Source: Rhizobium lentis (GTDB lineage Bacteria > Pseudomonadota > Alphaproteobacteria > Rhizobiales > Rhizobiaceae). Taken from it: a DNA stretch of 64,000 nucleotides. The translations under genes were made by a program, and so were the position numbers. The stretch spans positions 372,001 through 436,000 of the forward strand of contig NZ_JACHBD010000003.1 in NCBI RefSeq assembly GCF_014200175.1. Direction: 5' to 3'. The notes beneath the pieces are model-generated. The model searched no databases. It was not told the origin of the DNA and saw nothing but the letters and a program-made list of their open reading frames with translations. Shown here piece by piece: positions 36,933 to 44,615 of the stretch (its first letter is position 1; every line of letters begins with the position of its first letter).

Positions 36933-37181
36933 CTACATCGGAACCTTTACCGTCACCTTGCGTGGACGTTGGCCGTTGCCCGACACCAGAACGGTGATGA
37001 TGCAACTATCGCCCACCGGTTGCACCGACAGGAGCTGGCCGCCTGTCTGCTCGACGACCTGGGCTGCGGCTGCGCTGCAATCGCCTGCCACGCGCAGGAC
37101 GAGGGTGCCCGCGCCGTCCGATGAGGGCGCCGATGCCACCAGCCCGGCGGCCACTACTGCGACGCTCAGAGGAAAGGCCAT
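36933..37181 (-). CDS. feuN: Small periplasmic protein, probable FeuN
   Basis: Secreted protein of 82 aa with a short signal peptide (FPLSVAVVAAGLVASAP) and a compact mature part with two cysteines (GDCSAAAAQ and DSCIITVLVSG). In Sinorhizobium a small periplasmic protein, FeuN, is encoded just upstream of feuP and restrains the FeuPQ pathway; size, export signal and position match. The name rests on these and not on a sequence comparison, so moderate confidence. Confidence 0.68.
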   Translation of the reverse strand: MAFPLSVAVVAAGLVASAPSSDGAGTLVLRVAGDCSAAAAQVVEQTGGQLLSVQPVGDSCIITVLVSGNGQRPRKVTVKVPM

Positions 37182-37518
37182 GTGTTATGCTTTCAAGGGT
37201 AGTTCCAACTTGCTGCGACTATGTACTCACGTGACCTGAATGGCAAATGAATGCGCTGTAATACAGGGTGTTTAGAACCGTTCTCGACTGCTGGCGACAG
37301 CCGGTGTCAGCTGCCGAAAACCGATGCCGCAGCGGCCTTCGGCGGCCTTCTGCACACGGAATAGAAGTCTTCGGCCCAGACACACACGGCAGGCTGGGCG
37401 GGGACGCTCGGGTCAAGCCACGCGCGGCGGGCTGCCGGAAATTACAATCGCAGCTTTTACCGGCAGATTGAAACTGTTATGTGCTTGCGGCTCCCGCATT
37501 CAGGCCATTTCAGCACCA
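37182..37518. other. Non-coding gap between feuN and the MFS gene
   Basis: 337 bp. It must hold the feuN promoter on the minus strand and that of the MFS gene on the plus strand. GCCGCAGCGGCCTTCGGCGG-type GC-rich sequence occurs near 37325, but no convincing gene, terminator or clear operator was seen. Confidence 0.5.
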
Positions 37519-38742
37519 ATGCCAAACTCCCTCCGCTTCCGCTCGGCGCAGACGGTCTTCGTGCTCGCCATCACCCAGCTGATCGGCTGGGGTACGACCT
37601 TCGACATGCTCGGAGTGATGGGCCGCATCGTGGCGCCCGATCTTGGCATGGCGAACGAGATGGCGTTTGCCGGCCTGACGATCATGATGTTGGTCAGCGC
37701 CATCGTCGGCCCGGCGACCGGCCGCTGGCTTGGCCGTTACGGCGCCGCCCGGGTGCTTTCGGCGGCTTCCCTGACCTTTGCCCTCGGCCTCTGCCTGCTG
37801 GCAGTCGCCAACGGCATCATCCTCTACGCCGCCGCCTGGATCGTGATCGGCATCGGCGGCGCGCTCGGCCTGTCGGCGCCCGCCTATACCGCCGTCGTCG
37901 AGCGCGAAGGGATGAACGGCAAGCGCGTCATCGCCGCCCTGATGCTGTTCACCGGGCTTTCGAGCGCCATCTTCTGGCCGGTCCTCAGCCTGCTCAACGA
38001 AGCCGTCGGCTGGCGCCTCACCTTCCTCATCTGCGCAGGCCTGCAATTTTTCATCTGCCTGCCGCTCCATCTTTTCGCCCTGCCGAAGCCGATCGCGGCC
38101 CATGTCGACGGCGGCGCGGCCGAAATTGCGCCGGTGCCACTGTCGAAGGCGGCCGGGCGCAAGGCCTTCCTGCTGATCGCCGCGACGACGACCATCACCA
38201 CCTTCATCACCTTCGGCATCTCGCCCTCGCTGCTCGAGATCTTCCGCCAGTCCGGCGCCGCGCCGGCCTTGGCGCTGCAGCTCGGCTCGGCCCGCGGCGT
38301 CCTCGGCATTTCGGCGCGCTTCCTCGACATGCTGCTCGGCCGGCGCGGCAACCCCATCCTCAGCGCCGCCATGGGCATCGGCCTGATGCTGATAAGCTTC
38401 CTGATGATGCTGGCCGCCGGTCCGTCGACGCCGTTGCTCGTCACCTTCGTTGTGCTCTACGGCTTCGGCTCCGGCGTCATGACCGTCGCCCGCGCGCTTC
38501 TGCCGCTCGCTTTGTTTTCGCCGCGCGAGTTCGGCCTGCAATCGGCCCGGCTGTCGCTGCCGCAGAACCTCGCCAATGCGATCGCCCCGGTCGTCTTCAC
38601 CGCCATCCTCGACCGCGCCGGCACCGGCCCGGCGCTTTTCGCCGCCGCCGCTCTCGCGGCCTTGTCGCTGACCTTCGTGCTGATGCTGATGGCGCTGCTG
38701 CGCGGCGCGCGGGCAGCGCAGCCGAGCCCGGCCGTTTCATGA
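37519..38742 (+). CDS. MFS transporter
   Basis: Twelve-helix major facilitator of 407 aa. Start ATG at 37519 (MPNSLRFRSAQ) fits the family N-terminus; the frame is open much further upstream but is not coding-like. Features are GWGTTFDML after helix 1, the loop 2-3 signature GRWLGRYGAARVL, and a loop in the second half with LGRRGN. Substrate unknown; small-molecule exporters of this type are common. It is alone on its strand. Confidence 0.88.
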   Translation: MPNSLRFRSAQTVFVLAITQLIGWGTTFDMLGVMGRIVAPDLGMANEMAFAGLTIMMLVSAIVGPATGRWLGRYGAARVLSAASLTFALGLCLLAVANGIILYAAAWIVIGIGGALGLSAPAYTAVVEREGMNGKRVIAALMLFTGLSSAIFWPVLSLLNEAVGWRLTFLICAGLQFFICLPLHLFALPKPIAAHVDGGAAEIAPVPLSKAAGRKAFLLIAATTTITTFITFGISPSLLEIFRQSGAAPALALQLGSARGVLGISARFLDMLLGRRGNPILSAAMGIGLMLISFLMMLAAGPSTPLLVTFVVLYGFGSGVMTVARALLPLALFSPREFGLQSARLSLPQNLANAIAPVVFTAILDRAGTGPALFAAAALAALSLTFVLMLMALLRGARAAQPSPAVS

Positions 38743-38941
38743 GGTCTGGAAAGGACGCCGCCTGGCGCTGACGAGTGAACTGTCGCGTTTGACGAATCTT
38801 TTAAATCGTTTGCCGCCGATTTTTCGAAAGTTGGGTCCGGTGGCTCACGGCTGAATTCAACATCCGGCGCCGCGAGTCCGGAAAGCTGCTTATCCCTTTG
38901 AAATTTTAGCGAACATTGGCCGGCAGCCGACGCCTGCCGAT

Positions 38942-39247
38942 TCAGAGCGGCCGCGTCACCGCTGCGCGGCTGTCGTAGTCCGCAGCGATGCGTTTTTCCC
39001 GCAGCGGCCGCACACGCTCGATCGAGCGCTGATAATCGGGATGCGCCTTGTAGGCGGCGAGAGCCGCTTCATCGTCGAATTCACCGTAGACGACAAGATC
39101 AATCTCGGTTCCCAGCTGATCGGTCTTTACATTGGTGCCGATTTCCAAAAGCCGCGCGTGCGGAATGGCGGTCAGGATCGAAAGCCCGGCCCTCACCTCC
39201 TCCAGATGTTCCTTCTGCACGGTGAAGAAGACGATATGGCGGATCAC
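38942..39247 (-). CDS. Dabb (stress-responsive alpha/beta barrel) protein
   Basis: Dimeric ferredoxin-like barrel protein of 101 aa. I chose the GTG at 39247 because CAGGAG sits at proper distance and translation then begins IRHIVFFTVQ, the standard Dabb N-terminus. Conserved segments include the GTNVKTDQLG loop, DLVVYGEFDDEAAL and AYKAHPDYQR. The role of such proteins is not settled. It is the second gene after GH19 on this strand, 62 bp downstream, so the two may share a transcript. Confidence 0.85.
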   Translation of the reverse strand: MIRHIVFFTVQKEHLEEVRAGLSILTAIPHARLLEIGTNVKTDQLGTEIDLVVYGEFDDEAALAAYKAHPDYQRSIERVRPLREKRIAADYDSRAAVTRPL

Positions 39248-39309
39248 GCGGAAGCTCCTGTCTGATTTCAGAGGGTCGGCCCGCGCGATAACACGCGGCC
39301 CCTCGGCCT

Positions 39310-39954
39310 TCAACCGCGCGACCTGCCCTGCGCGGCATCCGGACGCATCGCCGCATGGAAGGCCTTGGCATAGGCCGCGAGCCTCTCCGCCCGGTCGGTG
39401 CCGTTGACGATGCGGCGCGCATTGACCCAGTCCTCGGTCGTCGCGTTCAAGTGATCGGCAAGTTTGTGGCCGGTAAAGCTGCCCTGCAGCATGCCTTCGA
39501 TCAGGATCGTCACCGCCGCATCCATTTCCATCGCCCGATCAGGATCGGCAACGAGGTCGATGCCCGTCAGCATGCTCATCGCCTCGTAATTCCGCTTGTG
39601 GGTGAGCTGCACCAGTCCACGGCCGAGCCAGCAGCGGCCATTCTCGTCCGGCCGCCAGTAGGGCGCCTTTACCCAGGAAAGCCTGCCTGCGGCAAAGGCT
39701 GCCTCCAGGATCTCGACGGCGCGGGTATCGCTTTGCGCCAGCGTCTCGCGGACCGGCTGCATCGTATAGGCGGTCTCGTGGTAAGCGGTTGCGAGGATAT
39801 AAGCGAGCCATCGGCGATCGGCCTGCGCAAATCGCCTTTCCCAGGCGTCGAGAATCGCCGCAATGCCCTCTACCTGAGGCTGAGTTAGCTCTCCTTTAAA
39901 GAGCTCCTGGCGCACCGCATCAAAAAAGAACATCCGATCTATGTGAACAACCAT
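39310..39954 (-). CDS. GH19 chitinase/endolysin-like protein
   Basis: Protein of 214 aa with the glycoside hydrolase 19 fold typical of phage lysins. Seen: AYILATAYHETAYTMQPVRE, with the catalytic Glu in HETAYTM and a second acidic residue downstream, and GRGLVQLTHKRNYE, the substrate-cleft block. No signal peptide, so it would need a holin or lysis to reach the wall. No other phage gene is nearby. Two exact CtrA-type boxes lie 26-60 bp upstream of its start, suggesting cell-cycle-controlled expression. It may be a domesticated lysin or part of a scattered gene-transfer-agent or prophage function. Confidence 0.85.
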   Translation of the reverse strand: MVVHIDRMFFFDAVRQELFKGELTQPQVEGIAAILDAWERRFAQADRRWLAYILATAYHETAYTMQPVRETLAQSDTRAVEILEAAFAAGRLSWVKAPYWRPDENGRCWLGRGLVQLTHKRNYEAMSMLTGIDLVADPDRAMEMDAAVTILIEGMLQGSFTGHKLADHLNATTEDWVNARRIVNGTDRAERLAAYAKAFHAAMRPDAAQGRSRG

Positions 39955-39979
39955 ACCGCGCGCCTCGGGAGTCTCGTGG

Positions 39980-40013
39980 TTAAAACCGTCTTAATCGATT
40001 AAAATCTACTTAA
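39980..40013. promoter_or_regulatory. Two tandem exact CtrA-type boxes
   Basis: TTAA-N7-TTAA occurs twice: 39980-39994 (spacer AACCGTC) and 39999-40013 (spacer AATCTAC), separated by 4 bp so that the centre forms the palindrome TTAATCGATTAA. It lies upstream of the GH19 gene on the minus strand and about 97 bp before a small ORF on the plus strand. CTTAATCG is repeated 19 bp apart. Confidence 0.6.
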
Positions 40014-40110
40014 TCGTTTGAAGTGCCTAAGCCCCTGATTTACACGGCTTTTATCTTGTGCAATTCATTTCGGTGCCCTGAAGCCTTACCACCGCAAGAG
40101 GAGACTTCCG

Positions 40111-40272
40111 ATGCAGGCGCCCGCCAATACCCAGACCACCATTCCCCAGCACCTTGTCGACCAGATGGAGAATGAGTGGCGCCAGATTCGCCTTGAGCGC
40201 GAGAACAGCCCGCCCGCCCCGGCAGCCTCAACCGCAGCGCCGAGAGATACAGGCAAAGCGGCGCGGATGTAA
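40111..40272 (+). CDS. Small hypothetical protein, 53 aa
   Basis: Begins MQAPANTQTTIPQHLVDQME. An excellent ribosome-binding site (AAGAGGAGAC) lies 6 bp before the ATG. Predicted helical centre (LVDQMENEWRQIRLERE) and Pro/Ala-rich, basic C-terminus. No family recognised. It is divergent from GH19, sharing the region with the CtrA boxes, and convergent with the TetR gene, whose stop is 9 bp away. Confidence 0.6.
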   Translation: MQAPANTQTTIPQHLVDQMENEWRQIRLERENSPPAPAASTAAPRDTGKAARM

Positions 40273-40281
40273 GGGCTGCCG

Positions 40282-40842
40282 TCATCGCGTCGCAGCCTCA
40301 AGCCGCTTCGCCAACGTTTCCAGCGACCGGGTGAAGACCGCTTCATCTTTGAGCGCCCGCGACAGTACCAGCGCCCCCTGAATGCCGCAGACGCCCTCCT
40401 CGGCAAGCGTCTGCGCCTCCCGCTCGGCACACTCCGCCCGCATCAACGCCGAACGCAACGCCTCAATCCAACGGATAAAATAGTCGCCGATCGCCGCCGA
40501 AAACCGTTCGCGGGTGCCGTCGAGCGCGAAAGCGCCGACAAGGCAGATGCGGCCGCCGGAGCGGAAATAATCAGCCACGTTGAGCCACATCGCCGCGATC
40601 GCCTGACGGGCATCGTCATTTCGCAGCGGCCGATAGACCGCTTCTTCAAACCAGCCATCGATATCGGCGAGCACGGCGCCAGCCATCTCCTCCTTACCGC
40701 CCGGGAAGAAGTGATAAAGGCTGCCCTTGCCGATGCCGGTGCGCTCGGTGATGCGGCTGAGCGTGGCGCCCTCATAGCCGAGCTCGCGGAAGATTTCCGC
40801 AAGCAGCGGCACGATGTCGGCGCGTTCATAAACGGTCTTCAC
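40282..40842 (-). CDS. TetR-family regulator (LmrA/YxaF-like)
   Basis: Regulator of 186 aa. N-terminal HTH (about residues 8-55) with SRITERTGIGKGSLYHFFPGG; the C-terminal domain resembles the LmrA/YxaF group (RSGGRICLVGAFALDG, then GVCGIQGALVLSRALKD). Starts with GTG, AGGAAGA about 10 nt upstream. It follows the SnoaL-like gene by 20 bp and is probably co-transcribed with it; a perfect dyad ahead of that gene (41348-41361) is a likely operator. Confidence 0.9.
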   Translation of the reverse strand: MKTVYERADIVPLLAEIFRELGYEGATLSRITERTGIGKGSLYHFFPGGKEEMAGAVLADIDGWFEEAVYRPLRNDDARQAIAAMWLNVADYFRSGGRICLVGAFALDGTRERFSAAIGDYFIRWIEALRSALMRAECAEREAQTLAEEGVCGIQGALVLSRALKDEAVFTRSLETLAKRLEAATR

Positions 40843-40862
40843 CGGCTTGAATTCTTCCTGCT

Positions 40863-41324
40863 CTAGAGGCCGAGCTCAGTCAGACCGGGATGATCGTCCG
40901 GACGTCGGCCGAGCGGCCAGTGGTATTTGCGCTCCTTTTCCCGGATGGGCAGATCGTTGATGCAGGCAAAACGGCGCTGCATCAAGCCAGCCGCATCGAA
41001 TTCCCAATTCTCGTTGCCGTAGGAGCGGAACCAGTTGCCGCTGTCATCGTGCCATTCATAGGCAAAGCGCACGGCAATACGGTTGTCGGTGAAGGCCCAG
41101 ATCTCCTTGATCAGCCGGTAGTCCAGCTCCTTGGCCCATTTGCGCGTGAGAAAAGCGACGATCTCGGCGCGGCCGGCAATGAATTCGGCGCGGTTCCGCC
41201 ACCGGCTGTCCGGCGTATAGACGAGCGAGACGCGCTCGGGGTCGCGGCTGTTCCAGCCGTCCTCGGCGAGGCGGACTTTCTGTGTGGCGGTATCGAGGGT
41301 GAAAGGCGGAACAAGGCTGGACAT
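40863..41324 (-). CDS. NTF2-like (SnoaL/DUF1348) protein
   Basis: Soluble cone-fold protein of 153 aa. The DUF1348 pattern is clear: [18 protein letters not shown] near the start, [31 protein letters not shown] and the end [20 protein letters not shown] preceded by CAGGAGACACC. Catalytic role unknown. It precedes a TetR gene in a probable two-gene autoregulated unit. Confidence 0.9.
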   Translation of the reverse strand: MSSLVPPFTLDTATQKVRLAEDGWNSRDPERVSLVYTPDSRWRNRAEFIAGRAEIVAFLTRKWAKELDYRLIKEIWAFTDNRIAVRFAYEWHDDSGNWFRSYGNENWEFDAAGLMQRRFACINDLPIREKERKYHWPLGRRPDDHPGLTELGL

Positions 41325-41347
41325 GGTGTCTCCTGTACTGGATGGTT

Positions 41348-41361
41348 ATCAGTTTACTGAT
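41348..41361. promoter_or_regulatory. Dyad ahead of the DUF1348-tetR unit
   Basis: Perfect 6-bp arms ATCAGT and ACTGAT around a 2-nt centre, 24 bp upstream of the DUF1348 start on the minus strand. ACTG-containing half sites recur nearby (41337). Size and place suit a TetR operator. Confidence 0.45.
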
Positions 41362-41403
41362 CGGTACAAGATTTCGCAAGGCTGCATCTGGCGGCGCTCG
41401 AGC

Positions 41404-42330
41404 TTAGACGTCGGAGGTCCACCGCAGCGGCAGCGCATCCGGGCGAAACACGATGTTTTCGGGCGTGAAGTGCCACAGCCTTTCCGCCTTGGGAAAGGCG
41501 GCGATCTCAGGCGAATCGAGCAGCACTTCGACTTTGCCGGTCATCTGCAGCATGTCGCCGGTTTCGAAATCGATGAAGACCAGCCCGGCCTTCGGATTGA
41601 CCAGGAAATTGCCGAGCGTGTTGAAGAAACGATTGCCGGCAAAGTCGGGAACGATCAGCGCGCCGTCGGCGCCGAGATGCACGAAGCCGGCATAGCCGCC
41701 GCGATGGGAGACGTCGACCTGCCGCTCGCCATTCTCCCGGTCGACATAGGAGGCGACGAAAAACGTATCGGCGCTCTCGACCATCCGCCTTGCGCGATCG
41801 TCGAGGACGTGGGAACGAAGCGGCGGCTGCGCTGTCGGCACATCGGGATCGCGGACGAAGGCGGCGGCGCGCGGCTGGATATATTGCGGACAATTGCCGA
41901 AGCTCTGGCCGACGCGCAGGCGGAAGGCGCCGGGATCCGTCCTGCGGATTACGCCATTCAGCCGGTTGCGCCGCCGGGTCTCGAGCTGAATGCCGAGCAT
42001 CGCGACGGCAGCGCCATCCTCCATGCCGTCATCGGCGGGATCGGCGGGCTCTCGCGGCAGGCTGACTTCAAGCGTCTCCGGCTCCGGCGAGGACATGAAA
42101 CCCGGCTGCGCGGCCCGCACCGTCGCCCAGACGTCGCCCTTCGCATCGACCGTGCCAAGCACGACGAAAGGCAGCATCGGAAAGAAGGCGCGGTGCTGCT
42201 CGGGCATCACCTCGCGGACAAAATTCCGCCCCGGCCCGTCCATGCGCTCGACGACGCCGAGGCTGCGCTGCATGGCAAGTTCACCCCGATGCCAGGGCGA
42301 TGCGGTTTCTTCTCCTGAGTGCTCCAGCAT
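41404..42330 (-). CDS. Pyridoxamine 5'-phosphate oxidase-like FMN-binding protein
   Basis: Split-barrel flavin-binding protein of 308 aa. The ATG at 42330 has GGAGG at ideal distance. An N-terminal half (FFPMLPFVVLGTVDAKGDVWATV) is followed by a second domain with DTFFVASY, DVSHRGG, GYAGFV and NRFFNTLGNFLVNPKAGL, the standard phosphate and FMN-contact block of the PNPOx group. It may reduce or bind flavin-dependent substrates; reaction unknown. It lies 43 bp downstream of the GST gene on the same strand, so they likely form a detoxification unit. Confidence 0.85.
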   Translation of the reverse strand: MLEHSGEETASPWHRGELAMQRSLGVVERMDGPGRNFVREVMPEQHRAFFPMLPFVVLGTVDAKGDVWATVRAAQPGFMSSPEPETLEVSLPREPADPADDGMEDGAAVAMLGIQLETRRRNRLNGVIRRTDPGAFRLRVGQSFGNCPQYIQPRAAAFVRDPDVPTAQPPLRSHVLDDRARRMVESADTFFVASYVDRENGERQVDVSHRGGYAGFVHLGADGALIVPDFAGNRFFNTLGNFLVNPKAGLVFIDFETGDMLQMTGKVEVLLDSPEIAAFPKAERLWHFTPENIVFRPDALPLRWTSDV

Positions 42331-42373
42331 TACGGCCTCCTTTCGGGCACGATTTTCGATCGGGGATGGATCT

Positions 42374-42985
42374 CTATGCGGCCAAGCCGATCTTGGTCTT
42401 GCGGAAGCCGACGAAACCCGGCAGCGCCTCAATGCGGGCAAGCCAGGCGCGCACGGCCTGATAGGGCGCGGTGTCGACATTGCCCTCCGGCGCATTGGCG
42501 ATGTAGCTGTAAAGCGCGATATCGGCGATCGTCGGATTGTCGCCGAGCAGGAAGCTGCGGCCGGAGAGCTCCGCCTCAACCAGGGTGAGAACGCGGTGCG
42601 CCCGGGCAATCACCTCGTCGGCACGAAAATTGGCGCCGAAGACGGTGACGAGACGGGCGGCGCAAGGTCCGTAGGCGATCTCGCCCGCGGCGACCGAGAG
42701 CCATTTCTGGGTCCGCGCCGTTGTCAATATATCCTCCGGCAGCCAGTCGGTGCGGCCATATTTGCGCGCGAGATAGACGAGGATGGCGGCGGAATCGGAA
42801 ATGACCGCTCCGTCGTCGTCGAGCACCGGCACCTGGCCAAAGGCATTGAGTTTCAGGAATTCCGGAGCCTTATGAGCGCCGGCGGCCAGGTCGACCTCAG
42901 CCAGTTCGTAAGGCACGCCGAGCAGCGATAGGAACAGGTGAACCCGGTGCGAATGGCCGGACAGCGGATGATGGTAGAGTTTCAT
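42374..42985 (-). CDS. Glutathione S-transferase
   Basis: Cytosolic GST of 203 aa. Thioredoxin-like N domain (about residues 1-78) with [15 protein letters not shown], the cis-Pro block GQVPVLDDD and the glutathione-contact motif [16 protein letters not shown], and an all-helical C domain with [17 protein letters not shown] (N-capping box). Divergent from a LysR gene, 152 bp between, with dyads in the gap. It heads a run of minus-strand genes (FMN protein, DUF1348, TetR). Confidence 0.93.
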   Translation of the reverse strand: MKLYHHPLSGHSHRVHLFLSLLGVPYELAEVDLAAGAHKAPEFLKLNAFGQVPVLDDDGAVISDSAAILVYLARKYGRTDWLPEDILTTARTQKWLSVAAGEIAYGPCAARLVTVFGANFRADEVIARAHRVLTLVEAELSGRSFLLGDNPTIADIALYSYIANAPEGNVDTAPYQAVRAWLARIEALPGFVGFRKTKIGLAA

Positions 42986-43067
42986 GACGGTTCCTCTGGT
43001 GTCTGATGGGCGGGAACAAGGCCACGGCCTTGCGGCGATGGCAGCTTCGAACCATCTGCACGGAATT

Positions 43068-43112
43068 TACTGCCTTCCAATGAACAGCAGTAGGATGCTA
43101 TTTCGGAAGGCA
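43068..43112. promoter_or_regulatory. Interlocked inverted repeats in the GST/LysR promoter region
   Basis: Two perfect dyads overlap: TACTGC and GCAGTA (43068-43092, 13-nt spacer) and TGCCTTCC and GGAAGGCA (43071-43112, 26-nt spacer). They end 25 bp before the LysR start. LysR proteins bind such dyads in shared promoters. Confidence 0.5.
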
Positions 43113-43137
43113 TGTTCCCAATTGCCGGAAGGATAAA

Positions 43138-44031
43138 ATGGACCGCCTCGACGCAATGAGCGTGCTTCTTGCCGTCGTCGAGCAAGGCAGCCTGTCGGCC
43201 GCCTCGCGGCATCTGCGTTCACCGCTTGCAACCGTCAGCCGCAAGGTCTCCGAGCTCGAGGCCCGTCTCGGCGCCAAGCTGCTGCAGAGAAGCAATCGGA
43301 AGATCACATTGACCGAGGCCGGACGCTCCTATGTGGAGGCGGCGCGGGAAATTCTTAACCGGGTGGAAGAAGCGGAACGGACGGCCGCCGGCGAATACAG
43401 CGCGCCGAAGGGCGAGCTGACGATGACCGCGCCGATCGTTTTCGGGCGGCTGCACGTCCTGCCTGTCGTGGTGGATTTCCTGAAGGCCTATCCCGAGATC
43501 AATCTGCGGCTGATGCTCGGCGACCGGCTGTCGAACCTCGTCGAGGATCACATCGACCTGGCGCTGAGGATCGGCACCCTGGCCGACAGCAACCTGATCG
43601 CCACGCGGCTCGGCGCGATCCGCCGCACCGTCTATGCCAGCCCGGATTATCTCGCGCGGCACTCGGCACCCCGGCAGCCGGGCGATCTTTCCGCACATGA
43701 CTGCATCACCTTCGAGAACATGGCCTCGATACGGAGCTGGACCTTCACGGAGGGGAAGCGGGACCTCGCGGTGCCGATCCGCTCACGGCTTGCGGTCAAC
43801 ACCGCCGAGGCCGCCGTCGATGCGGCCGTCGCCGGTCTCGGCATTACGCGCGTGCTCTCCTATCAGGCGGCGCGCGCCGCAGCGGCGGGCCTGCTGGTGC
43901 CGCTGCTCCAGGATTTCGAACCGCCGCCGGCACCGGTGCAGCTCGTCTACCCCTCGCAGGGGCTGGTGCCGCTGAAACTGCGGGCGCTCATCGATTTCGC
44001 CGCGCCGCGCCTGCGCTCGACGCTGAAATAG
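43138..44031 (+). CDS. LysR-family transcriptional regulator
   Basis: Regulator of 297 aa. N-terminal HTH (about residues 1-60) with LLAVVEQGSLSAASRHL and VSELEARLGAKLLQRSNR, then a substrate-binding domain (about 90-295) with IDLALRIGTLADSNL and GLGITRVLSYQAA, as in the CrgA-like subgroup. Start preceded by GGAAGGA. Divergent from the GST gene, which it probably controls. Confidence 0.93.
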   Translation: MDRLDAMSVLLAVVEQGSLSAASRHLRSPLATVSRKVSELEARLGAKLLQRSNRKITLTEAGRSYVEAAREILNRVEEAERTAAGEYSAPKGELTMTAPIVFGRLHVLPVVVDFLKAYPEINLRLMLGDRLSNLVEDHIDLALRIGTLADSNLIATRLGAIRRTVYASPDYLARHSAPRQPGDLSAHDCITFENMASIRSWTFTEGKRDLAVPIRSRLAVNTAEAAVDAAVAGLGITRVLSYQAARAAAAGLLVPLLQDFEPPPAPVQLVYPSQGLVPLKLRALIDFAAPRLRSTLK

Positions 44032-44034
44032 ACT

Positions 44035-44403
44035 TCAGGCGAGTTTACCCTCTTCCGCCTTGTAAAAATACTGGCTGGCCACCAGCCAGCCCTTCAGCGG
44101 CCTCAGCGGCGGAATGCAGGTAGCGAGCATGAAGGGGCCGGTGACCAGAAGCTGCACCCAGATCGGCGCCGAAAACGCCACCTCCAGCCAGACGCCGAGC
44201 AGCACGCTGGGGATGCAGGCGAAGCAAATGACGAAGAAGGCCGGGCCGTCCGCCGGATCGGCGAAGGCATAATCGAGGCCACAGACCTCGCATTGCGGCT
44301 GCAGCGTCAAGAAGCCGTTGAACATATGACCCCGGCCGCAACGCGGGCAGCGTCCTCTGACGCCGGTCTGCATTGGAGCAAGTGGGGGATAGTCGGTATC
44401 CAT
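44035..44403 (-). CDS. DUF983 membrane protein
   Basis: Protein of 122 aa. An N-terminal zinc-ribbon-like region has two CxxC pairs (GRCPRCGRGHMF and QCEVCGLDY), then two membrane helices (FFVICFACIPSVLLGVWL and VQLLVTGPFMLATCI). This is the DUF983 pattern; such genes often sit near cytochrome oxidase genes, but not here. ATG at 44403 preceded by GACGAGG; an internal ATG 10 codons on is possible. Confidence 0.88.
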   Translation of the reverse strand: MDTDYPPLAPMQTGVRGRCPRCGRGHMFNGFLTLQPQCEVCGLDYAFADPADGPAFFVICFACIPSVLLGVWLEVAFSAPIWVQLLVTGPFMLATCIPPLRPLKGWLVASQYFYKAEEGKLA

Positions 44404-44615
44404 GATAACCTCGTCTTCTCTGGCGTGCAGATCAATGCCAATCAATGCCACCCAGATGGATGCATTCAATATAAATACATTACACCTCAATTACCAGTCA
44501 ACTTGCCAGAATGCCGCAGATCCCGCCGGCTGCCGACCGGGCATCCGCAGGTCTCATATCATCGAAGGGGACGAGACCCGCAGCGGGCCTGAGGCCAAGT
44601 TGAAAACTGTCGGGA

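Noticed and set aside
39310..39954. Prophage region around the GH19 gene
   Set aside because: No capsid, tail, integrase or holin genes nearby; neighbours are ordinary chromosomal genes.
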